A DNA stretch of 64,000 nt from Prochlorococcus sp. AH-736-L23 (lineage in GTDB: Bacteria; Cyanobacteriota; Cyanobacteriia; PCC-6307; Cyanobiaceae): NCBI GenBank assembly GCA_028141225.1, contig JAOIPS010000003.1:18380-82379 (forward strand), in the 5' to 3' direction. Shown here piece by piece: positions 42,530 through 53,368 of this stretch. The notes under the pieces were generated by a model. It saw only the letters and a program-made list of their open reading frames with translations. It did no database searches and was not told where the DNA came from. The stretch's first letter is position 1. Every line of letters starts with the position of its first letter. Both the position numbers and the translations under genes were made by a program.

Positions 42530-44672
42530 AGTCGGCAATTTTTAGAGAATAATTTCTAATTAAGCTCAACAAATTGAGTCTATTATTTCTTATTTTTAAA
42601 TCCTCTGACATTATTAGGACTCCCTTTTCATTATCAAATAAATCCTCGATAGTGTTGACATTAATCTCAAACAAATTTAGAAGTTCCAAATAATTGCAAT
42701 AACCTTCTGAAAAAAGTTTTTCTAATTCTCCAATAAATTCAAAAACTTTGAATTCACAATCTTTTTCAAAAAGTTTTGTGTTTACATAATCTCTTGTTGA
42801 GAGAACGTCTCTTGAAATATCACTTTTATTTGCTAATTTGCTTACCCTAGTAATTACCTTCTGGATTTCAACAAAATTATCCTTTTCGTTAAAATTGACA
42901 ATAGAGTAAATCCTATTTTTAAGATCAACAATATTCAATACTCTTTTTTGAGATAATTTATCAGAAGAGCAAACAGCCTTTATTAATTCTTTGCTTAGTG
43001 ATATTTCTTCTAGATGATTAACAATTCTTTGAACTAAAAATTCATTTAAATCATTAAATACTGTTTCTCTTGAGAAGTTTAAATTCGGAAATACGATTTC
43101 CCAAAAATCAATAAGTTCGTTGAATAATTTATCTAAAGGTAAATCAAGTTCATAATCCCAAATTATTTTAATCACTCCATTCAAATTTCTTCTTAAAGCA
43201 TAAGGATCAGATGATCCACTAGGACGTTTACCAGAAATAAATATACTTATTAAAGTTTCGACCTTATCTGCTATGGAAACTATTGCACCATATTTTGTGG
43301 AGGGCAAAGCATCTTTATAAAAAGAAGGCAAATAATGTTCAGCGACAGCCAAGCAAACATCCTCATTAAACCCCTCATATTTAAGATATTTACCACCCAT
43401 TATTCCTTGCAGCTCAGGGAATTCGAAAACAATTTCGCTACATAAGTCGTTTTTACAGTATTTAGCAGCTTCTATTATTTTTTTTTCTTCTAAAGACTTA
43501 TCATTTAAAAATTTAAGAATTTTTTTAGTAACTTCCTCTATCCTTTCTACCCTCTGAAATATATTTCCAAGTCCTTTTAAATATGAAACAGATTTAAGCT
43601 TTTCATTTCTTTCGATTGAAGCAACTTTTTTGTCACTTTCTACGAAAAACTTTGCATCTGAAAACCTTGCCCTTAATACTTTCTCATTACCTTTGGCAAT
43701 ATTATTATTTGATTCTTCAAGACCATTTGAAATAACGCAGAAAGTTGTACTAATACTTTTTTCAGAGCTTAAATCTAGTTTAGAAAAACTTTCGTTTTTA
43801 AATAAAAGAGGAACGTATCTCTGATGAATTTTCATGACTGTTGAGAGAACTTCAACCGGAAGATCAAGAAATTCATTACTAAATTTGCCAATAATTAAGT
43901 CTGGCCATTCAACTAAATCAGTTAGTTCATTTAGTAATCCTTCTGATAGATCAGGTTTCAGATTTAAAGATTTAGATGCCTGATTTATTAAACTTTCAAT
44001 TTTTTCTTTTCTTTCTTTTCGAATAGCTATTACTCTATTTCGTTTCAATAATTCAAAAAAATCATCAGGATTCTGAACTTCTAATACTTCATTGATTAAC
44101 CTATGACTTTTTGTTTTATTACTTATTTTGATTTTTGGATCACATTCATCAAATTCAAAATCAAGAATTTCATCATTATAAATAGAGGCAATCCATCTAA
44201 TAGGCCTTGAAAATTTTATGTTCCCACCCCCCCATTTCATAAATCGAGGACCTTGAAGACTCTTTACTAATTTTGGGATAATCGAAGACAAAGAAATTTT
44301 TGTTGATATTCCTTTCTCAATTTTCTTTCCAAATACAAAATCTCCCTTTTCCGTGTTTTTTATTTCTAGCTCACCTACATCTATATCTAGACTATTAGCA
44401 AATCCTAAAGCAGCATTAGTAGGACATCCATTTAAATAGGCTAAATTTGCTTTAGGCCCTTTTCTTTCTATTATCTTATCTTCTGCATAATCAACTAAAC
44501 CTTCGAGAATTAGAACTATCCTCCTTGGTGTGGAGGTAACAACTATTTGTTCGAATTTGATTAACTTTTTATCCAATTCAAATTCTATTAGAGATTTAAA
44601 TTGCTCTAGAACAGAATGAGAAAATTTTGCGGGCAACTCTTCTGTTCCTATCTCAAGTAAATATTTAGACAA
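42510..44672 (-). CDS. glyS: glycyl-tRNA synthetase beta subunit
   Basis: LLEIGTEELPAKF, STPRRIVL, SDPYALRRNLNGVIKI. Confidence 0.96.
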   Translation of the reverse strand: MSKYLLEIGTEELPAKFSHSVLEQFKSLIEFELDKKLIKFEQIVVTSTPRRIVLILEGLVDYAEDKIIERKGPKANLAYLNGCPTNAALGFANSLDIDVGELEIKNTEKGDFVFGKKIEKGISTKISLSSIIPKLVKSLQGPRFMKWGGGNIKFSRPIRWIASIYNDEILDFEFDECDPKIKISNKTKSHRLINEVLEVQNPDDFFELLKRNRVIAIRKERKEKIESLINQASKSLNLKPDLSEGLLNELTDLVEWPDLIIGKFSNEFLDLPVEVLSTVMKIHQRYVPLLFKNESFSKLDLSSEKSISTTFCVISNGLEESNNNIAKGNEKVLRARFSDAKFFVESDKKVASIERNEKLKSVSYLKGLGNIFQRVERIEEVTKKILKFLNDKSLEEKKIIEAAKYCKNDLCSEIVFEFPELQGIMGGKYLKYEGFNEDVCLAVAEHYLPSFYKDALPSTKYGAIVSIADKVETLISIFISGKRPSGSSDPYALRRNLNGVIKIIWDYELDLPLDKLFNELIDFWEIVFPNLNFSRETVFNDLNEFLVQRIVNHLEEISLSKELIKAVCSSDKLSQKRVLNIVDLKNRIYSIVNFNEKDNFVEIQKVITRVSKLANKSDISRDVLSTRDYVNTKLFEKDCEFKVFEFIGELEKLFSEGYCNYLELLNLFEINVNTIEDLFDNEKGVLIMSEDLKIRNNRLNLLSLIRNYSLKIADFTLLNS

Positions 44673-44759
44673 GAAAAAAATATGACTTCACTTACTATAA
44701 TTTACTACCAGTTAAATAAGCTTTTCGCTAATGTATAAAAAGAGATATGTTTTGGTCCT

Positions 44760-46547
44760 TTGATCAAGGTTGAGAAAGTAAAAAAGAAAAAAGATTCTGC
44801 AAATGAAGAGGCTGTTTGTTTAGCAAATGGACTAGAAGTCTCCAAATTTGAAAATTTTAAAAAAAGTAGCCAATTTCTTAAGGAGCCACTTGCTACAGAA
44901 TTAGGAAATGAAAGTGATCATTTTACTAATGATGCAGTTCAGCTATTAAAATTTCATGGTAGTTATCAACAAGATAACAGGGAAAATAGAAGGCCGGGCA
45001 AAAGCAAAGATTGGCAAATGATGCTTAGGTTAAGAAATCCGGGCGGTGAAGTCCCTGGGAAATTATTTTTAGCATTAGATGAATTATCTGACAAACTAGG
45101 TAATGGAACACTTAGGGCCACTACAAGACAAGCCTTTCAAATGCATGGAATAAGAAAGGAGAACCTTAAGGAAGTAATACAAACAATTGTAAATTCAATG
45201 GGCTCCACATTAGCTGCATGTGGAGACATTAATAGAAATGTTATGGCCCCTGCGGCTCCATTTGATTCGCCAGACTATAATATTGCAAGAGCATTGGCAA
45301 AAAAAGTTGCAGATCTTCTCACCCCAATGGCTGGCCAAGGCACTTTTTTAGAGCTTTGGGCTGATGGAGATTTAGAGTACACCATAAAGCCTGATGAAGA
45401 TATTGAAGCAATTAGGAAGCTCCAATTCAAAGATAATGTTTTTAGTGGAATAAAAGATGAGCCTCTATATGGTTCAACTTATTTACCGAGAAAATTCAAA
45501 TGTGCCGTGACAGTTCCTGGGGACAATTCTGTTGATCTTCTTACCAATGACATAGGAATAGTTGCCTTTACTTCTAAAGATGGAAACTTAGAAGGATGCA
45601 ACTTCTATGTTGGAGGTGGTATGGGTCGCACACATAATAATGAGGAGACCTTTGCCAGAATTGCAGATCCACTTGGATATGTTGAAGAACCTGATGTCTA
45701 TGAATTAATACAAAGTATTGTGGCTATTCAAAGAGATTATGGTGATAGAAAATCAAGAAAAAATTCGAGAATGAAATATCTTCTTCATAGAAAAGGTATT
45801 AAATGGTTCAAAAAGATACTTTCTGATAAGTATTTCAAAAAAGAAATAAAAAAAATTAGAAAAGAACCTGATAAGGTTCTTATTGATTACCTAGGTTGGC
45901 ATAAACAAAGTAAAACCTCACATTTCGTAGGTTTACCATTATTATCAGGCAGATTATCTGGAGAGAAGAAGAATACCATCAGAAGTATTGTTAAAAAATA
46001 TAATTTAGATTTAAGACTCACACCTAATCAAGATATTTTACTTTGCAATATCCCCAATAAAAACAAAGGTGAAATTCAAAAATCTCTATCAAAAATTGGA
46101 TACGTAAATTTAGAAAACATTAATGAAATACAAAGGCACGCTTTAGCTTGTCCTGCTTTACCACTTTGTGGTCTTGCTATGACTGAAGCTGAAAGAATAT
46201 TACCTGATGTACTAAAAAGGATTGAAAATTTACTATTAGATCTAAAAATACAAAAGACAATATTATTCAGAATGACAGGATGTCCGAATGGATGTACAAG
46301 GCCTTATATGGCCGAATTAGCACTCGTTGGAAGTGGCCAAAACAAATACCAATTATGGTTGGGGGGAAGTAAAAATCTACAAAGGCTTGCTAAACCTTTT
46401 TTACAAAGAATGGAACTTAACGATTTAGAAAAAACTCTTCAGCCATTATTTGATGATTGGAAGAGTAATTTGGATTTGGATTTCGGAGATTTTATAAATA
46501 CTCAAGATGAAAATTATATATTAAATTTACTAAATGAAAATCAATAG
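44760..46547 (+). CDS. sir: ferredoxin-sulfite reductase
   Basis: TTRQAFQMHGI, GDINRNVMAPAAP, RMTGCPNGCTRPYMAELALVG siroheme/4Fe4S motif. Confidence 0.93.
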   Translation: MIKVEKVKKKKDSANEEAVCLANGLEVSKFENFKKSSQFLKEPLATELGNESDHFTNDAVQLLKFHGSYQQDNRENRRPGKSKDWQMMLRLRNPGGEVPGKLFLALDELSDKLGNGTLRATTRQAFQMHGIRKENLKEVIQTIVNSMGSTLAACGDINRNVMAPAAPFDSPDYNIARALAKKVADLLTPMAGQGTFLELWADGDLEYTIKPDEDIEAIRKLQFKDNVFSGIKDEPLYGSTYLPRKFKCAVTVPGDNSVDLLTNDIGIVAFTSKDGNLEGCNFYVGGGMGRTHNNEETFARIADPLGYVEEPDVYELIQSIVAIQRDYGDRKSRKNSRMKYLLHRKGIKWFKKILSDKYFKKEIKKIRKEPDKVLIDYLGWHKQSKTSHFVGLPLLSGRLSGEKKNTIRSIVKKYNLDLRLTPNQDILLCNIPNKNKGEIQKSLSKIGYVNLENINEIQRHALACPALPLCGLAMTEAERILPDVLKRIENLLLDLKIQKTILFRMTGCPNGCTRPYMAELALVGSGQNKYQLWLGGSKNLQRLAKPFLQRMELNDLEKTLQPLFDDWKSNLDLDFGDFINTQDENYILNLLNENQ

Positions 46548-46550
46548 AAT

Positions 46551-47234
46551 TTAAATTTTTCCATAGAGGGCATTTGCTTTTTTATTTTTCCAAGCCCATA
46601 ATTGATCACCATAACTAAAATGCCACCATTCATTAGGATGTTGAGAAAATCCGAATTTAGTCATAATTTCCCTTAATAAATTTCTCCTACTATTCCAAAC
46701 AATTGCTCCTTCATTCTTCATGTTTGCATAAAAATAAGGATTTGAGGTCTCGTCCATTTGATCAACCATGCTTCCCATTTCAACAAGATTTCCGTCTTTA
46801 TCTGATAAACAAACATCCAATGCACCCCCAGTTGAATGAGGGGGAGGGCACCTAGTGTCATGAGAAGGAAATGCCCAAAATTTTTCAACTTTTTTTAAAA
46901 TAGATGGATAAGATTTTATATTTTCAAAAGAAATATCAATATCAGATTTTTCACACTCTAATAAAAATGATCTTTTAAACATAAATTCCTGGACTTCTAA
47001 AGGTCGCCAACTGTCATAAATTAAAAGGTTAAAACTACTCTTTGATATCAAATAATCATTTACTTTTACTAATCTATTTACAACCTCCTCTCTTAATTTC
47101 CAAATAGAAGTTTTATCTTTGTAAGGTGCTCCTAAATGAAAGTAAGGGTGGGGATCTAAAAACTTTAGGCAGCTAGGTATAGCTATTAATTTATCTCCAT
47201 TATCTTTAATTGGTATTTTATTCCAAATTTTCAA
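46551..47234 (-). CDS. VanX-like D-Ala-D-Ala dipeptidase (M15D)
   Basis: IYDSWRPLEVQEFMF, FPSHDTRCPPPHSTGGALDVCLSD, EWWHFSYGD. Confidence 0.9.
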   Translation of the reverse strand: MKIWNKIPIKDNGDKLIAIPSCLKFLDPHPYFHLGAPYKDKTSIWKLREEVVNRLVKVNDYLISKSSFNLLIYDSWRPLEVQEFMFKRSFLLECEKSDIDISFENIKSYPSILKKVEKFWAFPSHDTRCPPPHSTGGALDVCLSDKDGNLVEMGSMVDQMDETSNPYFYANMKNEGAIVWNSRRNLLREIMTKFGFSQHPNEWWHFSYGDQLWAWKNKKANALYGKI

Positions 47235-47291
47235 TTGAAATTTGCAATTAATTTATGGTGACATATAAATCAAAAATTACAATGATAGTTT

Positions 47292-49748
47292 TCAATTTAA
47301 GAAATCATGAATGAATTTATTATCAGAATTATCAATAAGTATATTCCTTAAAACAATATTTTCTTTTAAATCAGGATCATCACTAACAATCTTAATAGCC
47401 TCTTCACGAGCCTTATCAATAAGAAATTTATTGTTAGGTAAATTATCTAGTACAAAATCAGGCAATCCGGATTGTCTATATCCTAAAATCTGGCCTGGTC
47501 CTCTAAGCTCCAAGTCTTTTTCAGCAATATAAAAGCCATCATTAGATTTTTGCAAAACACAAAGTCGTTTATTTTCTAATCCATTTTTATCGGAGGTTAC
47601 CAGATAACAAAAAGATTTTGTTGATCCTCTACCAACTCTCCCCCTTAATTGATGTAGCTGGGACAATCCAAATCTGTCCGAATTATAAATAATCATGATT
47701 GTGGCGTTAGGCACATCAATACCAACCTCAATTACTGTGGTTGAAACCAATATATTAATTTCATTCTTTAAAAAAGAATTAATTACTTCATTCTTTTCTT
47801 GTGAACTTAATTTGCCATGTAATAATCCAACTTTTTTGTTAAAAAAGACCTCTTCTGATAAATGTTTGAATGTTTTCTTTGCGGAGCTTAAATTCATTTT
47901 TTCTGAATCTTCTATAAGTGGCAAAATCACATAAGCTTGCTTTCCCTTGTTGATCTCATCTTCAACAATCTTAAATAAGTTAGTTAAATCATCTTCTGAA
48001 ATTATTTTTGTTGTTATGGGAACTCTCCCAGGAGGGAGTTCTGTAATTTGACTCACATCTAAATCACCATAAATAGAAAGCGCAAGAGTTCTTGGAATTG
48101 GTGTTGCTGTCATTGATAACAAGTTAGTATTTTCTCCTTTATTTAGTAATCTATTTCTTTGAGTAACTCCAAATCTATGTTGTTCATCAATTACAACCAT
48201 GCCTAATGCATTAAAGATGACTTTATCCTCAAATAATGCATGAGTACCTACGAGGATATCAACTAATCCATTGTTCAAATTAGAGAAAATTTCTTTTCTC
48301 TTTTTTTGTGGAGTATTCCCAGTAAGTAGTTCAACAGAAACTAAAAGAGGATTCAAATACTTTAATAAATTTTTATAATGCTGTTCTGCCAATACCTCAG
48401 TTGGGACCATAAATGCACCTTGGAGGTTTTTTTCAATGACAAGTAAAAGAGACGCTATCGCAATTATAGTTTTACCGCTTCCCACATCTCCCTGAAGCAA
48501 TCTAGACATTGGTACGGGATTAGATAAATCTTTCTTAATTTCATTTAAAACATTTTCTTGAGATTTTGTTAATTCAAAAGGAAAAGTATTTAAAAATTCT
48601 TTTAATAAAGATTTCTTTTGAGATAATTGTTGGGAAGTTACATTTTTATTAGTCTTTTTTTTTCTAAGTAGGAACTTTATTTGAAGTAGGAATAACTCAT
48701 CAAAAACCAAACGTTTTTTTGACTCAATAAGTGCCTGTTGAGTTGGTGGGAAATGAATATTAATCAACGACTCTCCTTTTGATAGTAAAGATAATGAATC
48801 AAGTTGCTTTTTATTTAAAATTTCTGGATATTGCTTGGCATAAATTAGTACCTTTTTCATAAGTTTTATAAAACTCATATTTGATAGAGCTTCACCTAAT
48901 GAATACAAGGGTAATATTTTGCCTGAGAAATTAAAATTATCATTGTTATCCTTAAGAATTTCAATCTGCGGATCTACAAAAGTTTTGCCATACTCTGTCA
49001 ATTTAACCTTACCGGAAATTGCTAATTTGGTTCCAGGAATATACAAAGATTTTTGAGATGCGAAGAAGGAGTAAGATCTAAATCTTCTTCCTAAAAAAAA
49101 TTTTGTAACCTTTATTGAAGACGTTTCATCAGAAACTACAATGTTCATTATTGATAAATTACTATTTTTTTTACTTTTATGAATATAAAATCTTTTAACG
49201 TTTGCAATGCACGTATATAAATTCTCTGGTTTTAAATTTATTATCTTGACTCTATTCGTATAGTCAAGATATGTTCGTGGGAAATAATTAATTAGATCTT
49301 TTATATGAAATATCCCTAATTCATTAAGCTTATTTTTATAAATTTTTCCTACATTTTTTATAAATGAAATATCTGAATCAACAGACAAACTTGAATCAGC
49401 CTTATTCAGAAAAACATTATTATTAATATGATAAGAACTCTCTATTTCTAGAGTTTTTCCTAGTTTATAAAGATTTTTTCTTGTATCTATAATTAACCTT
49501 TTTCTTTGATTTTCATCTAATTTATTGTATTCATGATATTTTTTAGAAAATTCATAAAATATCCTTAAATATTCGTCTGAGAGATTTAGATTATCTATTT
49601 TTTTTAATGATTCATGCAAATAATCATTAAAGTACTTCTCTCTTCCTAAAGTATTAATAAATTTATTTTCAGTTTCAATAGTAAGAGATTTTTGAAGAGG
49701 TCTTATCCAATCTTTTATTAATTTATTATTATTCTTGCTAATAGTCAC
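47292..49748 (-). CDS. recG: ATP-dependent DNA helicase RecG
   Basis: LLQGDVGSGKTIIA, VIDEQHRFGVTQR, MTATPIPRTLALSIYGDLDVS, LHQLRGRVGRG. Confidence 0.96.
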   Translation of the reverse strand: MTISKNNNKLIKDWIRPLQKSLTIETENKFINTLGREKYFNDYLHESLKKIDNLNLSDEYLRIFYEFSKKYHEYNKLDENQRKRLIIDTRKNLYKLGKTLEIESSYHINNNVFLNKADSSLSVDSDISFIKNVGKIYKNKLNELGIFHIKDLINYFPRTYLDYTNRVKIINLKPENLYTCIANVKRFYIHKSKKNSNLSIMNIVVSDETSSIKVTKFFLGRRFRSYSFFASQKSLYIPGTKLAISGKVKLTEYGKTFVDPQIEILKDNNDNFNFSGKILPLYSLGEALSNMSFIKLMKKVLIYAKQYPEILNKKQLDSLSLLSKGESLINIHFPPTQQALIESKKRLVFDELFLLQIKFLLRKKKTNKNVTSQQLSQKKSLLKEFLNTFPFELTKSQENVLNEIKKDLSNPVPMSRLLQGDVGSGKTIIAIASLLLVIEKNLQGAFMVPTEVLAEQHYKNLLKYLNPLLVSVELLTGNTPQKKRKEIFSNLNNGLVDILVGTHALFEDKVIFNALGMVVIDEQHRFGVTQRNRLLNKGENTNLLSMTATPIPRTLALSIYGDLDVSQITELPPGRVPITTKIISEDDLTNLFKIVEDEINKGKQAYVILPLIEDSEKMNLSSAKKTFKHLSEEVFFNKKVGLLHGKLSSQEKNEVINSFLKNEINILVSTTVIEVGIDVPNATIMIIYNSDRFGLSQLHQLRGRVGRGSTKSFCYLVTSDKNGLENKRLCVLQKSNDGFYIAEKDLELRGPGQILGYRQSGLPDFVLDNLPNNKFLIDKAREEAIKIVSDDPDLKENIVLRNILIDNSDNKFIHDFLN

Positions 49749-49770
49749 ATTTGAAAAAAGAATTATTTTT

Positions 49771-50856
49771 TCAACGTATTTTATTCAAAGTTATTTCTTT
49801 TTGCTTCCAATATATCTCTTTTTTAATCAAACGCTGAAATTGATTTTTTAGCTCATTTATTTTGTTCCTTTGAATAGAAAGATTTAAATTTTTAAACTCC
49901 AACTCAACAGTAGATATATTTAAGAAAATAATGCTTGGAAAATTATTGCCGATTAATGATGACCGATCTAAGTTTAATTCGAAACTAATAACAAAAGGAT
50001 ATGGATGTTTTATCATAAAATTTTTACTGACTAAGTAATTAAAGGAATCTTTAGATATCATTTTTTTTATTAGATTTGCCTTAAATAATTCTTGGTTAAT
50101 ATCATATGAAAGATTCAATAGTAAATTTTCTAATGACTTGTCTATTAAATCAAGATCATTAAGAATCTGATTTTTTTGTAAATTATTCATTTGATTGATA
50201 TTTTCTTTTTCTGGATGTCTTAGCTTTTGCACCTTTTCTTCTCCTATTAACTCAAGTAGGGAGGAAATAAATTGTTTTTCAACTCCTAAATTTTCAAAAA
50301 AATTGTTTTTAGATAAATAATTATTATGGTCTTTATTATCTAAATTAAGTGATGCGAATTTTTCATAATTATGAGCTTGATAATATTCAGAAGCATTTGA
50401 AAAGTCTTTACTTATCTCGAACTGAGTGGGTTCTTTTAATTGAAAAAAATCTTCATATTGAAATTTTTCTTTTTGATCATCCTTTTTTTTTGTGGAACTA
50501 TCAAAAATATTAAAATTAAATTCCTTATTTATATTTTTTTCAATTTCATTTATTTTTAATTGTTCTACTGTTAAAAAGGGCAAATTCGTAAATATTAATT
50601 TACATATTTTTTTTTCAAAAAGACTACAGAATTCATTTTCATTTAAGAAATTATCTTTAATTGTTGGATAACTATATATTTGATTAAGGCCTTTTTCTGC
50701 AGAGATAAAAAGTAGATCTCTTACTAGATTAAGATAAAGTTCGTATTCCCTATAGATATTTCTAGTTAATATTCTTTTTTGTATGTCTGCTTTCTCTAAT
50801 TGAGAATTAATTTTATCTATATCTATGTAATTGTTTAAATTTTTCAAATCATTCAA
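49771..50856 (-). CDS. hypothetical protein downstream of tsf
   Basis: ORF track gives 49771..50925, which overlaps tsf by 65 nt; TTG at 50856 (just after the tsf stop at 50861) is a more plausible start. Confidence 0.6.
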   Translation of the reverse strand: MNDLKNLNNYIDIDKINSQLEKADIQKRILTRNIYREYELYLNLVRDLLFISAEKGLNQIYSYPTIKDNFLNENEFCSLFEKKICKLIFTNLPFLTVEQLKINEIEKNINKEFNFNIFDSSTKKKDDQKEKFQYEDFFQLKEPTQFEISKDFSNASEYYQAHNYEKFASLNLDNKDHNNYLSKNNFFENLGVEKQFISSLLELIGEEKVQKLRHPEKENINQMNNLQKNQILNDLDLIDKSLENLLLNLSYDINQELFKANLIKKMISKDSFNYLVSKNFMIKHPYPFVISFELNLDRSSLIGNNFPSIIFLNISTVELEFKNLNLSIQRNKINELKNQFQRLIKKEIYWKQKEITLNKIR

Positions 50857-50860
50857 GTGA

Positions 50861-51517
50861 CTAGTTTGTTTGCATTGATGCAACCTCTTCAGCAAAGTCC
50901 ATCTGATTTTTTTCGATACCTTCACCCAATGTATATCTTGTAAAGCGTCTTACTTTAATATTTTCTCCAATTTTTGCAGCTGCTTGTTTAACAAGATCCT
51001 CAACAGTTAGAGAACTATCTTTAATATAAGGTTGTGAAAGCAAAACAAGCTCATTAAGTCTTTTTGCTATTCTCCCTTCAACTATTTTTTCTTTAATCTG
51101 TTCTGGTTTCCCTGACAAATCATCCCTGCCCATTTCAATCTGCTTTTCTTTTTCCACAACATCTTCTGGTATTTCATCGATTGATACATACTCAACATTT
51201 GGGCATGCTGCTACTTGCATTGAGACATCCTTCAACAGAGATTGAAAAATATCACCTCTAGCGACGAAATCAGTTTCACAATTTAACTCTAGTAAAACTC
51301 CGACTCTTGATCCAGTATGTATATAACTACCTATTGACCCTTCGGCCGCTACTCTTCCCGATTTCTTTTCGGCACTCGCTATGCCTTTCTTTCTTAACCA
51401 TTCCAAAGCTTTATCTAGATCTCCTTCAGTTTCGTTGAGAGCTTTTTTGCAGTCCATCATTCCTGCACCAGTTTTGTCTCTAAGATCTTTTACAAGTTTT
51501 GCTGTAATGTTTCCCAT
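50861..51517 (-). CDS. tsf: elongation factor Ts
   Basis: [34 protein letters not shown]. Confidence 0.97.
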   Translation of the reverse strand: MGNITAKLVKDLRDKTGAGMMDCKKALNETEGDLDKALEWLRKKGIASAEKKSGRVAAEGSIGSYIHTGSRVGVLLELNCETDFVARGDIFQSLLKDVSMQVAACPNVEYVSIDEIPEDVVEKEKQIEMGRDDLSGKPEQIKEKIVEGRIAKRLNELVLLSQPYIKDSSLTVEDLVKQAAAKIGENIKVRRFTRYTLGEGIEKNQMDFAEEVASMQTN

Positions 51518-51561
51518 TTGAAGTAATAAATAAAAGTGAATAGTAAGTTTTAAATTGGAAT

Positions 51562-52266
51562 TTAATTTTTTCTTTCGGCATTAGAGCCCTTTCTACCCTC
51601 ATTTATGGCATCTGCAAGCCTTCCCAAAATAAGTTGCACAGATCTAACGGCATCATCGTTACAAGGAATTGGAACTTCACACAAATCCGGATCACAATTT
51701 GTATCCAACATTGAAACTAATGAGATATCTAATTTTCTAGCTTCTAAAACTGCATTAGATTCTCTTCTCTGATCAACCAATACAACTACATCTGGTAATC
51801 TTCTCATACCCTTAAGTCCACCTAAGTATTTTTGTAATCTTTCAAGTTCTCTCCTTAAAACTGCAGCCTCTTTTTTAGGTCTCATTGCTATTGAACCACT
51901 ACTTTCCATTCTTTCTAAATCCTTTAATCTTTCAATCCTTGCTTTCATTGTTGTCCAATTAGTCAACATCCCTCCAAGCCATCTTTGATTTACATATGCA
52001 GCTCCACAACGTGTGGCTTCCTGAGCTACTACATCTGATGCTTGTTTTTTTGTACCTACAAATAGAAAACGTTTACCACTTTTTGCTGCATTTCTCGTCC
52101 ATTTATACGCATTGTTCATACACAATGCTGTTTTCACAAGATCAATAATGTGAACTCCATTTCTCGCGCAATATATATACTTAGACATCTTGGGGTTCCA
52201 ACGTCTAGTTTGATGCCCAAAATGAGCACCAGCTTCCATCATTTCTGATAGTGATACAACAGCCAT
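51562..52266 (-). CDS. rpsB: 30S ribosomal protein S2
   Basis: [48 protein letters not shown]. Confidence 0.98.
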   Translation of the reverse strand: MAVVSLSEMMEAGAHFGHQTRRWNPKMSKYIYCARNGVHIIDLVKTALCMNNAYKWTRNAAKSGKRFLFVGTKKQASDVVAQEATRCGAAYVNQRWLGGMLTNWTTMKARIERLKDLERMESSGSIAMRPKKEAAVLRRELERLQKYLGGLKGMRRLPDVVVLVDQRRESNAVLEARKLDISLVSMLDTNCDPDLCEVPIPCNDDAVRSVQLILGRLADAINEGRKGSNAERKN

Positions 52267-52278
52267 AATTTAAAAAGG

Positions 52279-52342
52279 GTTTCGGGTTAGCCTCCATCTG
52301 ACGGGGAATTAGTTTAAATAAATCACCCGAAACTGTCAGATG
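52279..52342 (-). promoter_or_regulatory. rpsB 5' leader structured element (predicted H-type pseudoknot or attenuator)
   Basis: Interleaved perfect inverted repeats, plus-strand: GTTTCGGGT 52279-52287 with ACCCGAAAC 52325-52333; CATCTGAC 52295-52302 with GTCAGATG 52335-52342; sits 12 nt before the rpsB ATG. Confidence 0.75.
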
Positions 52343-52395
52343 TGCGGATTTAATTTCAACGATTCTAGCAAGTGATGTGTATTTCTAAAAGTTTT

Positions 52396-53307
52396 TTATC
52401 TTGATTTGGTTAATTGTTTAATGTAAATCAAATTTAGAGGGATCCTAAAGATCTCAAGTGCAAGTCTATTTTTTTTTATATTTACTAGGAATCTTAATAA
52501 AGGAAGGATTCTATCAACACTGATTAGTCCCCCCAAGCAAAGAATTTGCCAAAGTAAATTATGAAGAGGAGTTAATTGAATCATAAATCTAACTCTTAAA
52601 TTTGGATGTTTCTTATAAAACACTAAAGCCATTTTTGCTCTCTCTTTTTCTTGAGCTATCAAAGAATCTATTTGTTTGCAATTAAAAGGCGGATGCCAAT
52701 GAAAACCAACTGCATTTGGACATTTAATTAATTTTGTCCCAATTTTTTTTAATCTTTCTCCAAGTTCTAAATCCTCCCAACCGTAAAGACTAAAAGAAGT
52801 ATCAAATAATCCTACACTTGAAATCAATTCTTTTGATATCGCAACATTGCCCGTAGCAAAATAAGCAAATGAAGTATCCATTATTTTATGTTTTTCACTC
52901 TGAGGGTTTAGAAAATTAGATGTATTGACTACCGAGCCATAAGTAAAACATTTTTTATCATTTTTTCTCCAAGAGGCAAGTAATTTTTCTACGTGGCAAT
53001 TTATAAAATTATCTAAAACAATAAGATCACTATCAATGAATATAATAATTTCATATTTTGATTTAATTACTCCCAGATTTCTTCCAAGTGCAGGCCCTCC
53101 ATGTTCTTGCTGAAATAGAACAACGTGTGGAAGATTAGCTTTGTTTTTATTTATCCATGAGGTTGTACCATCAGTTGATCCATCATCAACTACTATTACT
53201 TCATAATTACTAATATTTGTATTTAATTTTTGATTCTCAAGCGCAAAGAGACATTTCTCTAATATAGGTAATCTATTGTAAGTCGGTATAACAATACTTA
53301 CATTCAT
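52396..53307 (-). CDS. family 2 glycosyltransferase
   Basis: VSIVIPTYNRLPILEKCL, VVDDGSTDGT, IFIDSDLIV. Confidence 0.92.
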   Translation of the reverse strand: MNVSIVIPTYNRLPILEKCLFALENQKLNTNISNYEVIVVDDGSTDGTTSWINKNKANLPHVVLFQQEHGGPALGRNLGVIKSKYEIIIFIDSDLIVLDNFINCHVEKLLASWRKNDKKCFTYGSVVNTSNFLNPQSEKHKIMDTSFAYFATGNVAISKELISSVGLFDTSFSLYGWEDLELGERLKKIGTKLIKCPNAVGFHWHPPFNCKQIDSLIAQEKERAKMALVFYKKHPNLRVRFMIQLTPLHNLLWQILCLGGLISVDRILPLLRFLVNIKKNRLALEIFRIPLNLIYIKQLTKSR

Positions 53308-53368
53308 GATTATGTCTTAAATATGCATAATATATTGAACTCCAAAAAATAAAAATAAAGAATATTAC

